A DNA stretch of 64,000 bases from Acorus gramineus. Lineage: Eukaryota > Streptophyta > Magnoliopsida > Acorales > Acoraceae. The stretch is from contig CM060849.1 in NCBI GenBank assembly GCA_030737835.1, forward strand, positions 20,568,074 to 20,632,073. The letters run 5' to 3'. Of this stretch, positions 48,702-59,045 are shown in pieces (within the stretch, counting starts at the first letter, position 1; every line of letters begins with the position of its first letter). The position numbers and the translations under genes are program-made. The notes beneath the pieces were generated by a model. It ran no database searches. It saw only the letters and a program-made list of their open reading frames with translations, and was not told the DNA's origin.

Positions 48702-49162
48702 GGGGAAATTAATTAGGAGTGCTTGAGTCTACCCTCTTATAATATTTAAGTCCCTAGCAGTTTTAGAGTTTTCTTTAGGTTCCCATTCCAGTTTTTTATT
48801 ATTTCTAGGTTCCCGGGGTTAGCTGCCGTTACATGTCCCATTTAAACTATCCAAAATACCCTAAGTCCTCAACCCTACCTCAGTACACGAATATGTACTC
48901 TATCCTCAGTATACTGTTATGTATTCCTTATACTTTATTAATCATCCTACATTGTTATAGAATTTATGTACACTGTTATTCCCAGTAACTAGAAAGGACT
49001 GGGGGTATTTTGAGTAGTTTAAACAGAGGATGTAACAGCAACTAACCCCGAGGACCTACAAATAATGAAAAAGAGGAATATGGACCCAAAGAGAACTCTA
49101 AAACGATCAGTGACTTAAAAATAATAAGGGGGTGGACTTAGGAACCCTAATTAATTTCCTCT
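48702..49162. mobile_element. foldback MITE related to the one at 14049, about 460 bp
   Basis: Left GGGGAAATTAATTAGGAG and right CCCTAATTAATTTCCTCT are inverted, and pairing continues inward about 170 bp (for example GGTTCCCGGGGTTAGCTG against CAACTAACCCCGAGGACC). The centre again has degenerate CAGTA...TACTGTTAT words, as in the relative at 14049-14560. A clear target duplication was not found. Confidence 0.7.
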
Positions 49163-49454
49163 ACTAATAAAAATAAAAATAAAAAAAGGTGTGACTGAAA
49201 ACCGGGTGGAGTCTAAACATTTTTCTTCTTTATTCTGCCTTCTGCTTTTTAACAAGCTTCTAAAAGCCCATTGCGGACCATGGGCCGACCCAGCCCATAT
49301 TCCATTCCCCCAACGGTTGAAAAGCCTGGTCAGAATTTTCAAATTCAAAATTATAGAAGACTTCCCGGCTTTCCCGTAACAACCCAATATGCTGCAACAG
49401 AATTGCTGATCGATCTCCAACAAAAACCATGAAGAATCTCTCCCCAAACACACA

Positions 49455-49460
<6 letters not shown>

Positions 49461-49507
<47 letters not shown>

Positions 49508-49509
49508 CA
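49461..49509. repeat. (CT)n(AC)n microsatellite in a 5' leader
   Basis: About 15 CT units followed by about eight AC units lie directly upstream of the ATG at 49515. Confidence 0.85.
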
Positions 49510-49514
49510 AAACA

Positions 49515-51056
49515 ATGTCAGTCCACCAGAAGAAGAACAAGAAGAAGAAAATCCTCCCATCACCTCAAGTGGTCTCCATTGGGTGTTCAAAGATCAAATC
49601 ATACCTGACCACCACCACCACAAAACACACCACCAACCCACAATCCCCACCTCCTCTGCCCACACCCAACCCATCCCCACTCCACCCTCCGACCCACTTC
49701 AGGAACCGGAGAGAAGCAGCGCAGGCCTACTGGAGAAGGGCCTGGCAAATCGAGGTGGAGCTCTTGCAGCTCGACCGGTGGTTGAGCGCAGAGAAGAGGC
49801 TGAGGGACTCTCTCAATGATGACAACGGCGGAGGTGGAGACAGAGTTGATGGAGTCAGATTGGAGTCTCTCGTCGAGGAGGAGCTGGTGAGGCTGATGGA
49901 TGGGAGTTACCTTCGCAGGATGAAGAGGTTGGGTTGGCCTCTCAAAGGGCAGTTGGCCATGCAGGTGTCCTCGCCCGCGGTGGCGGAGAATGGTTCCTCC
50001 GCTTCACAGGTGCGTTCAGGACCGGCTATCGTCTCATACATCTAAATTACTGTTTAACAAGATATTTTCATATTTCCTATAAATATGTTCAAGCAATTCC
50101 TTGGAGTGTGCTTTATTTTATTTTTATAAAACATATACATACTATTTTTATAAGAAAAATTCAACTATGCACAGATACTCCCAATTATTTGCTACACGTA
50201 CCCAACTCTATTTTTTAGCTTCCATGGAAAGTGACTAATTTATAAATACACATTCATGATTCACGTGCATGTAAATAAAAATAAATAGTAGAACTGAATG
50301 TACTTTTGTCTTTGTGTGTTGTACATTGTGTAACACACAGTTCCTTTTACATCCATGCAGAGACCCCACATGGTATATACTATATTTTATGAAAAAAAAA
50401 TATATGTATACGCCCTTTAAAAATTTAAAATTGTACAAATCTGCATTATTGATTATCCTTATTATACATTTTACCATTAAAATTTTTTAATGGTTGCCTA
50501 ATTTTTCAATTTCAATCCACAATAGGTCCTCAACTTCATGGCAACCCTGGGCGAGGTAAGACTGCGAAGATCATTGCTTCAACAGATGCCAATGGAGGAC
50601 ATGAGCAGGTGTGCTGTGGCAAACCTTGAAAGAGGTAAACCTGTATTTCTTGGTTCAGAGAGAGGTTTCATGGAGTCCATCATAACAGGAGCAGTTGAGA
50701 GGTTGGAAGAGCTAGCTTTAGAAGGCTTGATGATCCAATCATGCAAAAAGGAAAAGGAAATAAAGGAAGCCATGGAAGAGGCGAAGAGTTGTGATGACTT
50801 TGTCGTGGTAGTTACGTTGATCCAAATGAGGGATCCAAAGAAAGGATACGAGGCTGTTGGGGACCTGATGATTGCACTGGTTGAGGCGACACCAGATGCA
50901 GAGGGAGCTGCGAAGAGGGTTCGCATTGGTGGAGTTCATGTGGCAGGGTTGAAATGCATGGCTGGAGCAAGAGATGGGGAGGGCTTCATCTGGAGCGTTT
51001 CAATGAGAGGCTCTTCTGGACATCTTGTGAGGGACTCAAACATAGGCTTTCACTGA
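49515..51056 (+). CDS. stand-alone homologue of the PMI1 C-terminal domain
   Basis: Two exons, 49515-50009 and 50526-51056, phase-0 intron (TCACAG|GTGCG ... AATAG|GTC), 341 residues. The second half resembles the C-terminal domain of PLASTID MOVEMENT IMPAIRED 1 and its relatives: QMPMEDM, then VERLEELALEGLMIQS (compare IEALSIEGLRIQS), then TLIQMRDPKKGYEAVGDLM (compare VQLRDPLRNYEPVG) and VHVAGLK. The first half is basic, then Pro/Thr-rich, then has a helical segment (EAAQAYWRRAWQIEVELLQ), and no NT-C2 domain is present. Full PMI1 proteins are over 800 residues and act in light-driven chloroplast positioning. What this short form does is unknown. The comparison is from memory, so the family call is moderate. 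Confidence 0.6.
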
Positions 51057-51698
51057 TCAACACAGAATGTGGGTTTCCAGTTTTTCATTTGTCTCTGAAG
51101 AGTCTTTATTTTCGTTTAAGGTTTCAAGAAAGTGATGTTTTGTGTCAATGGCTTCATTATGCACAACAGGAAAAGATGGATAATAATAGCCTTGAATATA
51201 TAGAACTATTTTTGTGTCTTGGAATCCATTATATACAAAATAAGCATATTAAGATACATGATTCTATTGGAATTTCATGAGCATCGGATGAATCTTCCCA
51301 CCATGCCAAGCTGCTCTGGTTTTAAGCTGGATCAACGATGGCGCATTGAATTTTACAGCGACTGAAAGCCGGAAAAAGACAAGATCAGCAAATAAGACTA
51401 TTAAATATTTCCCTCAGAAGATTAAGAAAACCCTTAAAAAACTGCAAAATTTGCAACAAGTTCTAGGAATGGATGGAGAAGCATCAGTAGCTGATTATAT
51501 AAATGAAACAAGTGTAGGGGGCATGTCGGATAAGCTAAGCGGTAAGCAATGAAAGATGCCAAGATTAAGCCAATAGGTGTCTGTGCGTGTGTATGTACAA
51601 CATTTTTATAGAAGAGTTAAATTTAGTTATTTTTTTATCCTTTGTATTCCACATAACCATTGGCATTAAAGATTCCATGATGATGGCAGCAATCTTAA

Positions 51699-54600
51699 TT
51701 AATAACATCCAACTTCAAAGCCAGTTAACTGGAAAATATATTTCAGAAAAATGAAAAATACATTTACCTCCACTGATGGTGAGTGAACTGATTCTCTGTC
51801 ACCATCCATATTGCCACTTGATCTCCTACAAAATATTTCAACCATTTAAATCACTGTAAAACAACTAAAATATCAACCTAACCAGATTGACAGAGATACC
51901 TAGGCTTCTCAGACTTTGCGAGATGTCTTGACAATATAGAGGCCTGCAACAAAAAACTTAGCGTCAATTTTTTTCCGGGGTTCCCAAGTATAGCAAGTCC
52001 ATAAAACAATTAGTGTGCTAGACATTTTCATCATTCATGTACCTGTAAAAAAGCTCATCCATGCTTCTTTTAAAACATAAAACAGCAAAGAAGCAAGATA
52101 GGAATAAATCTTGAACATTGTTTATGATTTGAAGGAGAAAGATACTATCTTCAAAAAGGATATTTTAATGAGCAAATAGATCTTCAATGAATTCATTCTA
52201 TTTGAATAAATGATGGTTAGGGAATACCATAACGAAACTGCCACATATGAAATGGGAATCATTATCTCATCATCTATTATCACTTACTATGTAGACATCA
52301 CAAACAATTTCACAATATGCTACAAACAATGTCCTTATAATCAAGAAATTTGTTCATTTGCATGTCCCGAATAAAATTAAATATCAAGATGCGGGCACGA
52401 TAGTGAATCAATATATTTTTTTCTGAAGAAAATATATAAAATCTCCTCCTCTTTTTTTTTTAAAGTAAAGGTAGACTAGCTACCAAATCTCCTTGTTAAA
52501 GCATCCACACCAATGATTCGTCAGTAAAGCCAAATTTCAAAATTAAGGGCATCACTTGACTGTTAAAGAATAAATTACAAACCTGCTCCTGAATGATGCT
52601 CCTAGCTTCAACAAGTTGAGCTTCAAGCTCAAGCTCCCTTTCGCTAGCTTCAGAGGTGACCTCTGCACCCTTCTGTGCATCTTGAAGCTGAACCATCCGC
52701 TCCTTTCCATATAATAGCACATATAAATTATAGTGATACAGGAGTAGAACAAATAACATTATAATCCATCATGAATTTTTGTCTTCAAGAAAAGCGAAGA
52801 GGTCAATTTCAGAAGTGGTAAACATGGAAATTGCATTCACCTTAATTGAAGCCATCTTAGTCCGGAGGCTCTCTTCTATTTGATCTCTGGCCATGTGGAA
52901 GGGAAGATCAAATACATCCTGCAGTCAAATCAATTTAATACAAGAACAATTAAATATGATAGCTCACATGTACATATTTTATTGGGAAAGATAGTCACTC
53001 AAGAGCCCTACCGTTTTACCACCTAGAGTAGATTGGGGAGCCTCTGCACTGAGTTTCTCAGCCACCGTCAAACTTTGCTTGGATAGATCATTTGGAGCAT
53101 TCAAGAACTCACGCATGTCCATCTTTTAACATCCCGCAACCATAATCAAGCAGGAATAACATATTAAAAATGCTAATAATAAATGGCATAATAGTTACAG
53201 AATAACTAAATAGCTCTTAATCTGAAAACAAGAATAGAACAGTATGCATACTGACCAAAGATAGCTTTTGCAGTTCAGATAGTTTGATACATGATATAAT
53301 AAAGCAATAGATTGTGCACATATATTAAGTCCATGCATTAGTTATGAGTCATGACCAAATTTTGAGAATTAAATGAACAATCACAATTAACATGGAGCAG
53401 TACATGTGCACAATCTTACTATAATTATTATTTGTTCTAATGTGTCTTTGCCATGCCTGTGTCCTAGTTTCTCAAGATTTTCTTTTTCACCACATCGTAT
53501 AGTGTCATATCGTGTCCTGTGTCCATGCTCTAGTGTTTGAACTTCGAACTAATTTTAAGATTTTTTGGGTTAGTTTGGCAAGGAGATAAGGTTTTGAGGA
53601 AAAGTTGTCCTAATTTTAAGGGATAAGAAATCCATCAATTTTGTTCATATTTACATTTGTCAAAATTAGGATAAAAAGTGGGGATAAATGCTATCCCAAT
53701 CTTTAGGTGCAATAAAATATCCCCATTTTCATTTTAAAATTGGAACAATTATCCGCAATTTATCTCAATTATTTTTTATACCAAACGGGAACAAGCTGTC
53801 ATCCTACTCACTTATCCCATAATTATCCCTTACCTCAACACTTATCCCCTTGCCAAATCGGGGCTTTAAGTTTTAGATGGAGGATTTCAAAACAAATTCC
53901 TTTCATTTTGTCTTATGTGCATGTGCATTTGGTTTAAGAGGGTTGGATACAATCACCAGATCTCTGAAAGCAGAGATCCGATAATCACACCTTTCAGAAA
54001 AGAGACGCCCTTTATTAATCAATCATAAATACTTTTAAATATAAAGAATAAAATAACAAATTGAAATCAAACAATGATGTGTAACTCCATCAAAACATCA
54101 ATCACAAGTCTTTAATTTGAGGACCAAAAAATATGTTTGAACCATCAGATACAATTGCAGGATGATGTATAACTCTAGCTAAGGCGCTAATCCTTAGTCT
54201 TAAATTGAGGACCAAGAAATATTTAGTCTGTTGGATCCATATTAAACGACAATGAAGGATTTGGACATTTATTGCTAGACCAATTAGTTTAATGGGTTGT
54301 GCATTGACCAATCAATTGTTTCAACTTATAGGGAGCAATTATTTGAATTTATTGGATGCATACGAAGCACGAAAGAACCAATTAATCATGCCAATTTTCA
54401 TCACTTTTTGAAGGAATATAAGACTAATTAAAAAGAAGAGGAACAAAGGCTTATGAGTTCTACGCATGGAGATTCTACCTGCATTGAACGCAATAGTGCC
54501 CGAAGATCAGCATTTTCTGCCATAAGCTCTTGTTTCTTCAACTCATATGCATCCACCTATGGACGGATAATAATAGTCATAAAACAAGTACTATTTGAAT

Positions 54601-56347
54601 TTACCCCACAAAACAGTGACTGGTATAAGTATCCCTTACAATCATTTTGTAAAAATCACTATCAGCCTTCTTTCCATTCCATGTCCCGCGTTGCCGTCCT
54701 TCTTTCTAAACATATTTAACATAAAAACAATTTAATAAAAAGGACATAGTCAAAGTATGTAAAAAAAAGTAATATAAATTTATATTAAAAAAAAAAAAAA
54801 CCATTGTGGCCGATAATGCAACGATGACAAAGTCCTAGGTATATGACTTATGTTCACACCACATTATCCATAGTTTCAATGCCTACCGACAAAAACAATT
54901 GAGCTTATAAAGACAACCAGTGCTACCTGAAGTAAATTCATAATCTCCATGCCTGACCTGGATTCCTTCTTTTTCTCCACCAGAACTTGGTTCAATCTCT
55001 CCTGCAAGACCACAAAATGATATACACATTTAAAATATGTCATCTTTCCTAGTGATTGTCAAAGTTTCACAAAATGTAGTACTAGTGTACTTTAATGATT
55101 ACCATTCTTGAAAATCCAGTTACAATCAATTAGGACGCACAAAGAGATCTTACCTGCAACTTTATGTATTCCTTCTCCTTTTTCTTCATTTCATGTATTT
55201 GCTGAGTGCGCACTTGCTTCAAAACAAAGACAATGCAAGACAATCACAATCATCATTCACAAATGATACCTTCAACATCACAACTATGCACAAATGAAAC
55301 ACTTCAGGTGAAAGCAAACCAAACTGCAAAGGAAGATCCATCACCTGATTGCCAATAACCATCCGTTGGAATTCATCACGCTCTTGTTGCAACTTCTCAA
55401 TCTGAGCTTTGAAACCCGCCTTTGCTTTCGCTTCCTGATTATTCAAAACTCATAAACAACTAGCACAACGGGGGCAATGAAAGAGTTAACAACGCCATTC
55501 AAGAAATGGAGACAAACAAAATCATAACCGAACATTTCGAGTCAAGGTGGCCAGCTCTCGATCCTTAGCCGCCAATTGGCCCTCGAGCCTCTCTACCTTA
55601 GCCTCTAGTCTCGAAATATCCGACAACAACCTATAACCCACCCACATTGTCATCTTTATAAAAAATAATGCAAACCAAACAACAAAAGAAACAGCAAGAG
55701 AAACATAAACTTCAATTGCATACATGTCAACCATCGAAAAGTTTCCAAGCATGAAATTAGGGGAAACACACTTAAAGATCCCACCTTTTCACATCTAAAA
55801 GAGTCATAATGCACCAAAACCTAAATTTCTAATCGTATTTACAATACATATCAAGATTTCAAGCTCATTCAACTGTTCAAATCAAATTAAAAAAAAAAAA
55901 CCCCACCTCTGCCTCTGCTCATTCGAAGACTCCCTGAAATCGATGTCCCGCTGCCTCTGCTGCAGCAGCGAATATATGCAATTGCACGTCCGTGCAATCG
56001 ACACCTTCAAAAAAAAAAAAAATCAGTGCAAAGGCTCACTTGATCTACGGCTGAGAAGAGGCGGATCAAAAGCGAAAAGGCACACCGGATCTCCGGCGAA
56101 AAGATCGAGCGACGCCGGGAAACCGAAGGTCACGAGAGACTGGTTCAGGTACTTCGCACAGTGATCCAGGTTCGTCGCGTCCGCGAACCCGCCGTAGTCC
56201 CTGCAAGAGGACACGAATCGGGCGGTCAGATGAAGGCATTGTCCCACCGATCGGAGGGCGGAGGATCGACGGAGATCTGACTCACCCGAGTCCGAATCCG
56301 GATTGCACGGGCGAGCGAATCGACTCGAGAGCGTCCGTTGCGGACAT
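51699..56347 (-). CDS. plant afadin/alpha-actinin-binding (ADIP) coiled-coil protein
   Basis: Fourteen exons on the minus strand: 56286-56347, 56086-56200, 55907-56004, 55534-55630, 55345-55434, 55154-55216, 54927-55001, 54640-54705, 54479-54556, 53012-53122, 52841-52918, 52583-52702, 51900-51943, 51699-51825; about 407 residues, frame continuous. The head reads DYGGFADATNLDHCAKYL and VSIARTCNCIYSLLQQRQRD, characteristic of plant proteins with an ADIP domain, followed by long coiled-coil stretches (RLEAKVERLEGQLAAKDREL; FKAQIEKLQQERDEFQRMV; MHEMKKKEKEYIKLQ-type). Animal ADIP/SSX2IP works at centrosomes and adherens junctions; the plant role is unclear. Exon 4 uses a weak AAT|GTTCGG donor, the only one keeping frame. 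The C-terminus is uncertain: a good donor at 51767 could splice to a further exon. Convergent with the PMI1-like gene. Confidence 0.85.
53567..53864. mobile_element. MITE in ADIP intron 9, about 298 bp
   Basis: GTTTGGCAAGGAGATAAGG near the left end is inverted at the right end as CTTATCCCCTTGCCAAAT. TTT occurs on both sides (53564-53566, 53865-53867), compatible with a Harbinger-like 3-bp duplication. Internal DNA is full of ATCCC/GGGAT words. It explains part of the 1.36-kb intron. Confidence 0.6.
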
Positions 56348-56349
56348 TT

Positions 56350-57563
56350 TTTCGTTTTTTGTTCTGAAATGGAAGAAGCGAGAGGGGTTCTCAACTTATC
56401 AGTTCTGTGTTCTTTAATTTGAAAATCGGGTCCCTGAAAAAACACGCCATGGTCTTTAGTGGGGTCCATCGAATCAGACGGTGGGGATTGGTCGATCGGT
56501 TCTTTTCATGGGGGGCAGTGTCACGTGATGGTCGTGTTCGGCCTCTGTGTTGGTAGGTTGCTTCTGACGTTGTTTGGATGTTATCCGGCATAGCGAGTCA
56601 GAATGGTTGGAGATTCATCAGGGTCCCGCGATCCGGAAAGTAAAAGTCAAAAATGCCCTTTTCGGGGGAGACCGCCAGAATAAGTTCAGCCTTCCCGCTT
56701 TACGGAGACAAAGTAGTTTTTTTTTTTTTTTTAATGAGTTTTAAATATTCCTCTAATTTTAGTTTCCTTCAAATAACCTATAAATAGTAGCTTCACATTG
56801 TATACAGCAACAATTTGAGGATTAAAAAAATTCACTTCTCTTATCTGTTGACTGTGTTCTTATATAATGTTTAGTAATTTTACTTTGTTTTACGGTATAA
56901 AAATATTATTTAGAGACAACGGTACCAAAGAGACTTTTTAATGAGAAGTATTAATTATTATTGTGCCAGGCCTAGAGAATTTTAGACCGACATAATCCGA
57001 TCGGTAGGTCTATCTCCACCATCCTAAGTTATTGATCCTCCCAATAAAAAATAAAAATCACATTTTTTTTCGGTCATTAACCCCACCAACCCAACATGAC
57101 ATGTCTCATGTGAGCTAATTGTAAATAAGATGCTGATAAGTATTTATCAAAATTTTAAAAATGATTTAACCCGTGAACCTCCTGATTTATAAAAGGTGAT
57201 GACGGTTGATTTGATAATGTGAACTCTTTTATACTAGTGGAATAACACAATTTCAAAAGGACTTAAAATATAAATACTAGCTTATTCTCACTTAGTCTGT
57301 CATAATTATATTCATTTGTTCTTCTAAACAAATAATTTTTTAAGCCTATTATTCATCTATTCCATTCTATTCTCCCCTAACACCTCTCTATCCAAACAGA
57401 GACATAATGCTTAATAATTTTATTCTGTTTTACAATATAAAATATTATTTAAAGATTAAACAATATTAAAGAGACTTAAGAGAATTATTAATTATTACTG
57501 AGCCAAGTCGAGTCTAGAATTTCTAGACCAACAAAATCCGATTACGCACTGCCAGGACATTTT
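56350..57563. other. ADIP promoter and repeat-bearing spacer
   Basis: 56350-56700 is GC-richer and likely the ADIP promoter. Beyond it, about 130 bp at 56868-57000 recurs imperfectly in direct orientation at 57410-57545 (both include TTTTACAATATAAAA-like, AGAGACTT and CAAAATCCGAT/CATAATCCGAT words). No TG..CA ends or coding domain were found, so it is listed as a duplicated segment. Confidence 0.5.
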
Positions 57564-58006
57564 GGGTGGGGCTATTTGCACCCCTTTTTTCCATACACAC
57601 CCAACATATATGGATCGTTTACGAGATTCATTTATGTTGGGTGTATGTTGGGTGTATGTTGGGTGTGCTTAGATAGGGAGAGGGAGGCTAGGTGGATAGA
57701 GCCACAAAGGGTGGGGCTGGGGCGGAGTCTTGGGAGAGGGCAGGGTGGGGCGGAGGAGGAGGAGGGAGGCGGCGAAGGGGGTGGGATCAGTAGTGGAGGT
57801 AGGGTTTGTGGTGAGGGTGATGGAAGAGGCGGGTCGGCGGACTTCGCAGAGACCAATTCTTTGCGCGCCATTGTTGGTATGGTTTTCGTCGGCGGGGGTC
57901 AGCTTCTTGTTGGATTTTTGTGTGTGAAAATATTTTATGTGTTTAGTATGTATTTTATTGTCTTATGTATCCATAGAAACTGAAACTATCGACAAAATTA
58001 GATTTT

Positions 58007-58245
58007 GTAGACACTGTATCTGTCGACAAGATCCCAGAAACAAAGTCAAGTGGTTTCTGGACCCAGAGACACTGGAACTGTCAATAAAATTGATTTTGTA
58101 GACACTGGATCTGTCGATGAGGTTCCATAAACAAAGCCAAATGGTTTTCTGGACTTTGTAGACACTAGAACTGTCGACAGAGTTAGTTTTTGTAGACACT
58201 AAATCTGTCGACAAGATCTTAGAAACAAAGCTAAGTGATTTTTGG
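58007..58245. repeat. tandem repeat of about 92 bp, roughly 2.5 units, inside the Pack-MULE-like element
   Basis: TTTTGTAGACACTG/TTTTTGTAGACACTA begins units at 58007, 58098 and 58192, each followed by ATCTGTCGA and AAACAAAG. A half-unit spaced copy (GACACTGGAACTGTC) suggests an older 46-bp period. Confidence 0.75.
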
Positions 58246-58439
58246 AGGGGACATGAGCTATTACTATAAAGGGAAGTGAGGGAGACAACCAATTTGTTAT
58301 TTTTTTTTGTGGAGATTTGGAGGGACAAATGAAATGTTAAGAATTTTTTTCAAAAGGATCGACACATGGGGTGTCTACGAAATGTGAAGCCGTCGACACT
58401 AGTAGTGTCTATGCGTGCAAAAGAATGACAACTTGTTCA

Positions 58440-58665
58440 CATCTTCGATTTCATCCCCCTAACCTCGTCTCCTGGTTTGCCTCGTCTCTGCCTACGCCCA
58501 CCACTCCCTCCACGACCACTGCTTCCATGCACTCGCCTCGAAAACCGCACACCGGCCCAACATTGATTTTGATCGTGCAACTCTCCTCACCGCCTCTCCG
58601 CTTTCTCGAATCTCCACGGACGTCGAGGGCTGCCAACATATCTTCTCGAAGGCGTTTTTTCCCAC
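58440..58665 (+). pseudogene. captured PPR gene fragment
   Basis: PNLVSW at 58458-58475, a hallmark start of a PPR motif, is followed after a frame change by LVSAYAHHSLHDHCFHALA, then PNIDFDRATLLTASPLSRIS and DVEGCQHI, resembling the VSWTALVSAYA ... TLLSALSALS ... GCQIH pattern of PLS-class PPR proteins. Only about two motifs are present and the frame is broken, so it cannot make a PPR protein. PPR proteins edit or process organelle RNA. Confidence 0.55.
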
Positions 58666-59045
58666 CTAGCCCAGCCCCACCCTCTACCCCAGCCTTCCTT
58701 CTCCTCCTCCTCCTCCTCATCCCCTTGCATAATAAGTTTACTTGAGAGTGTTTAAAGCAATCAACTTATTTGGGTGGGGTGTATAAAGACATGAGTGTGT
58801 TTGATAAAAAGAGGGGTGCAAATAGCCGGACCCGAACACTTTATAAACAGACGACCATTGATACTGTCCTCCCGAGTTTCGCATCGAGCACCCCCTATTT
58901 GACCGACAAAAATATGTCGAGGGAGTCGAAGCGTGCTTTCGAACGTACCATGAATTTGGCGGGAAACCCTTCTCTCTCCCTATAAATCTTCATTTCTTCA
59001 TCACTCTCTATCTCTGTAAATCTACATTTTTGTTGGTCTGAAAAA

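Larger units (their letters stand above)
57564..58833. mobile_element. Pack-MULE-like element carrying a PPR gene fragment, 1,270 bp
   Basis: The left end GGGTGGGGCTATTTGCACC is the inverted match of the right end GGTGCAAATAGCCGGACCC. Flanking 9-mers GGACATTTT (57555-57563) and GAACACTTT (58834-58842) agree at seven positions, as expected for an aged Mutator-type duplication. Inside are a GC-rich block (57690-57880), a tandem array and, at about 58440-58665, sequence encoding PNLVSW and, in another frame, LVSAYAHHSLHDHC then RATLLTASPLSRIS, which reads like a pentatricopeptide-repeat gene. Gene fragments between MULE ends define Pack-MULEs. No transposase. Confidence 0.65.

Noticed and set aside
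56868-57545. Direct repeat pair considered as LTRs of a small retroelement
   Set aside because: No TG...CA ends, primer-binding site or target duplication could be read, and the interior has no retroelement features.
57576-57983. A 135-codon frame with Gly/Glu-rich middle
   Set aside because: It lies wholly inside the Pack-MULE-like element and includes its terminal repeat, so it is not treated as a host gene.
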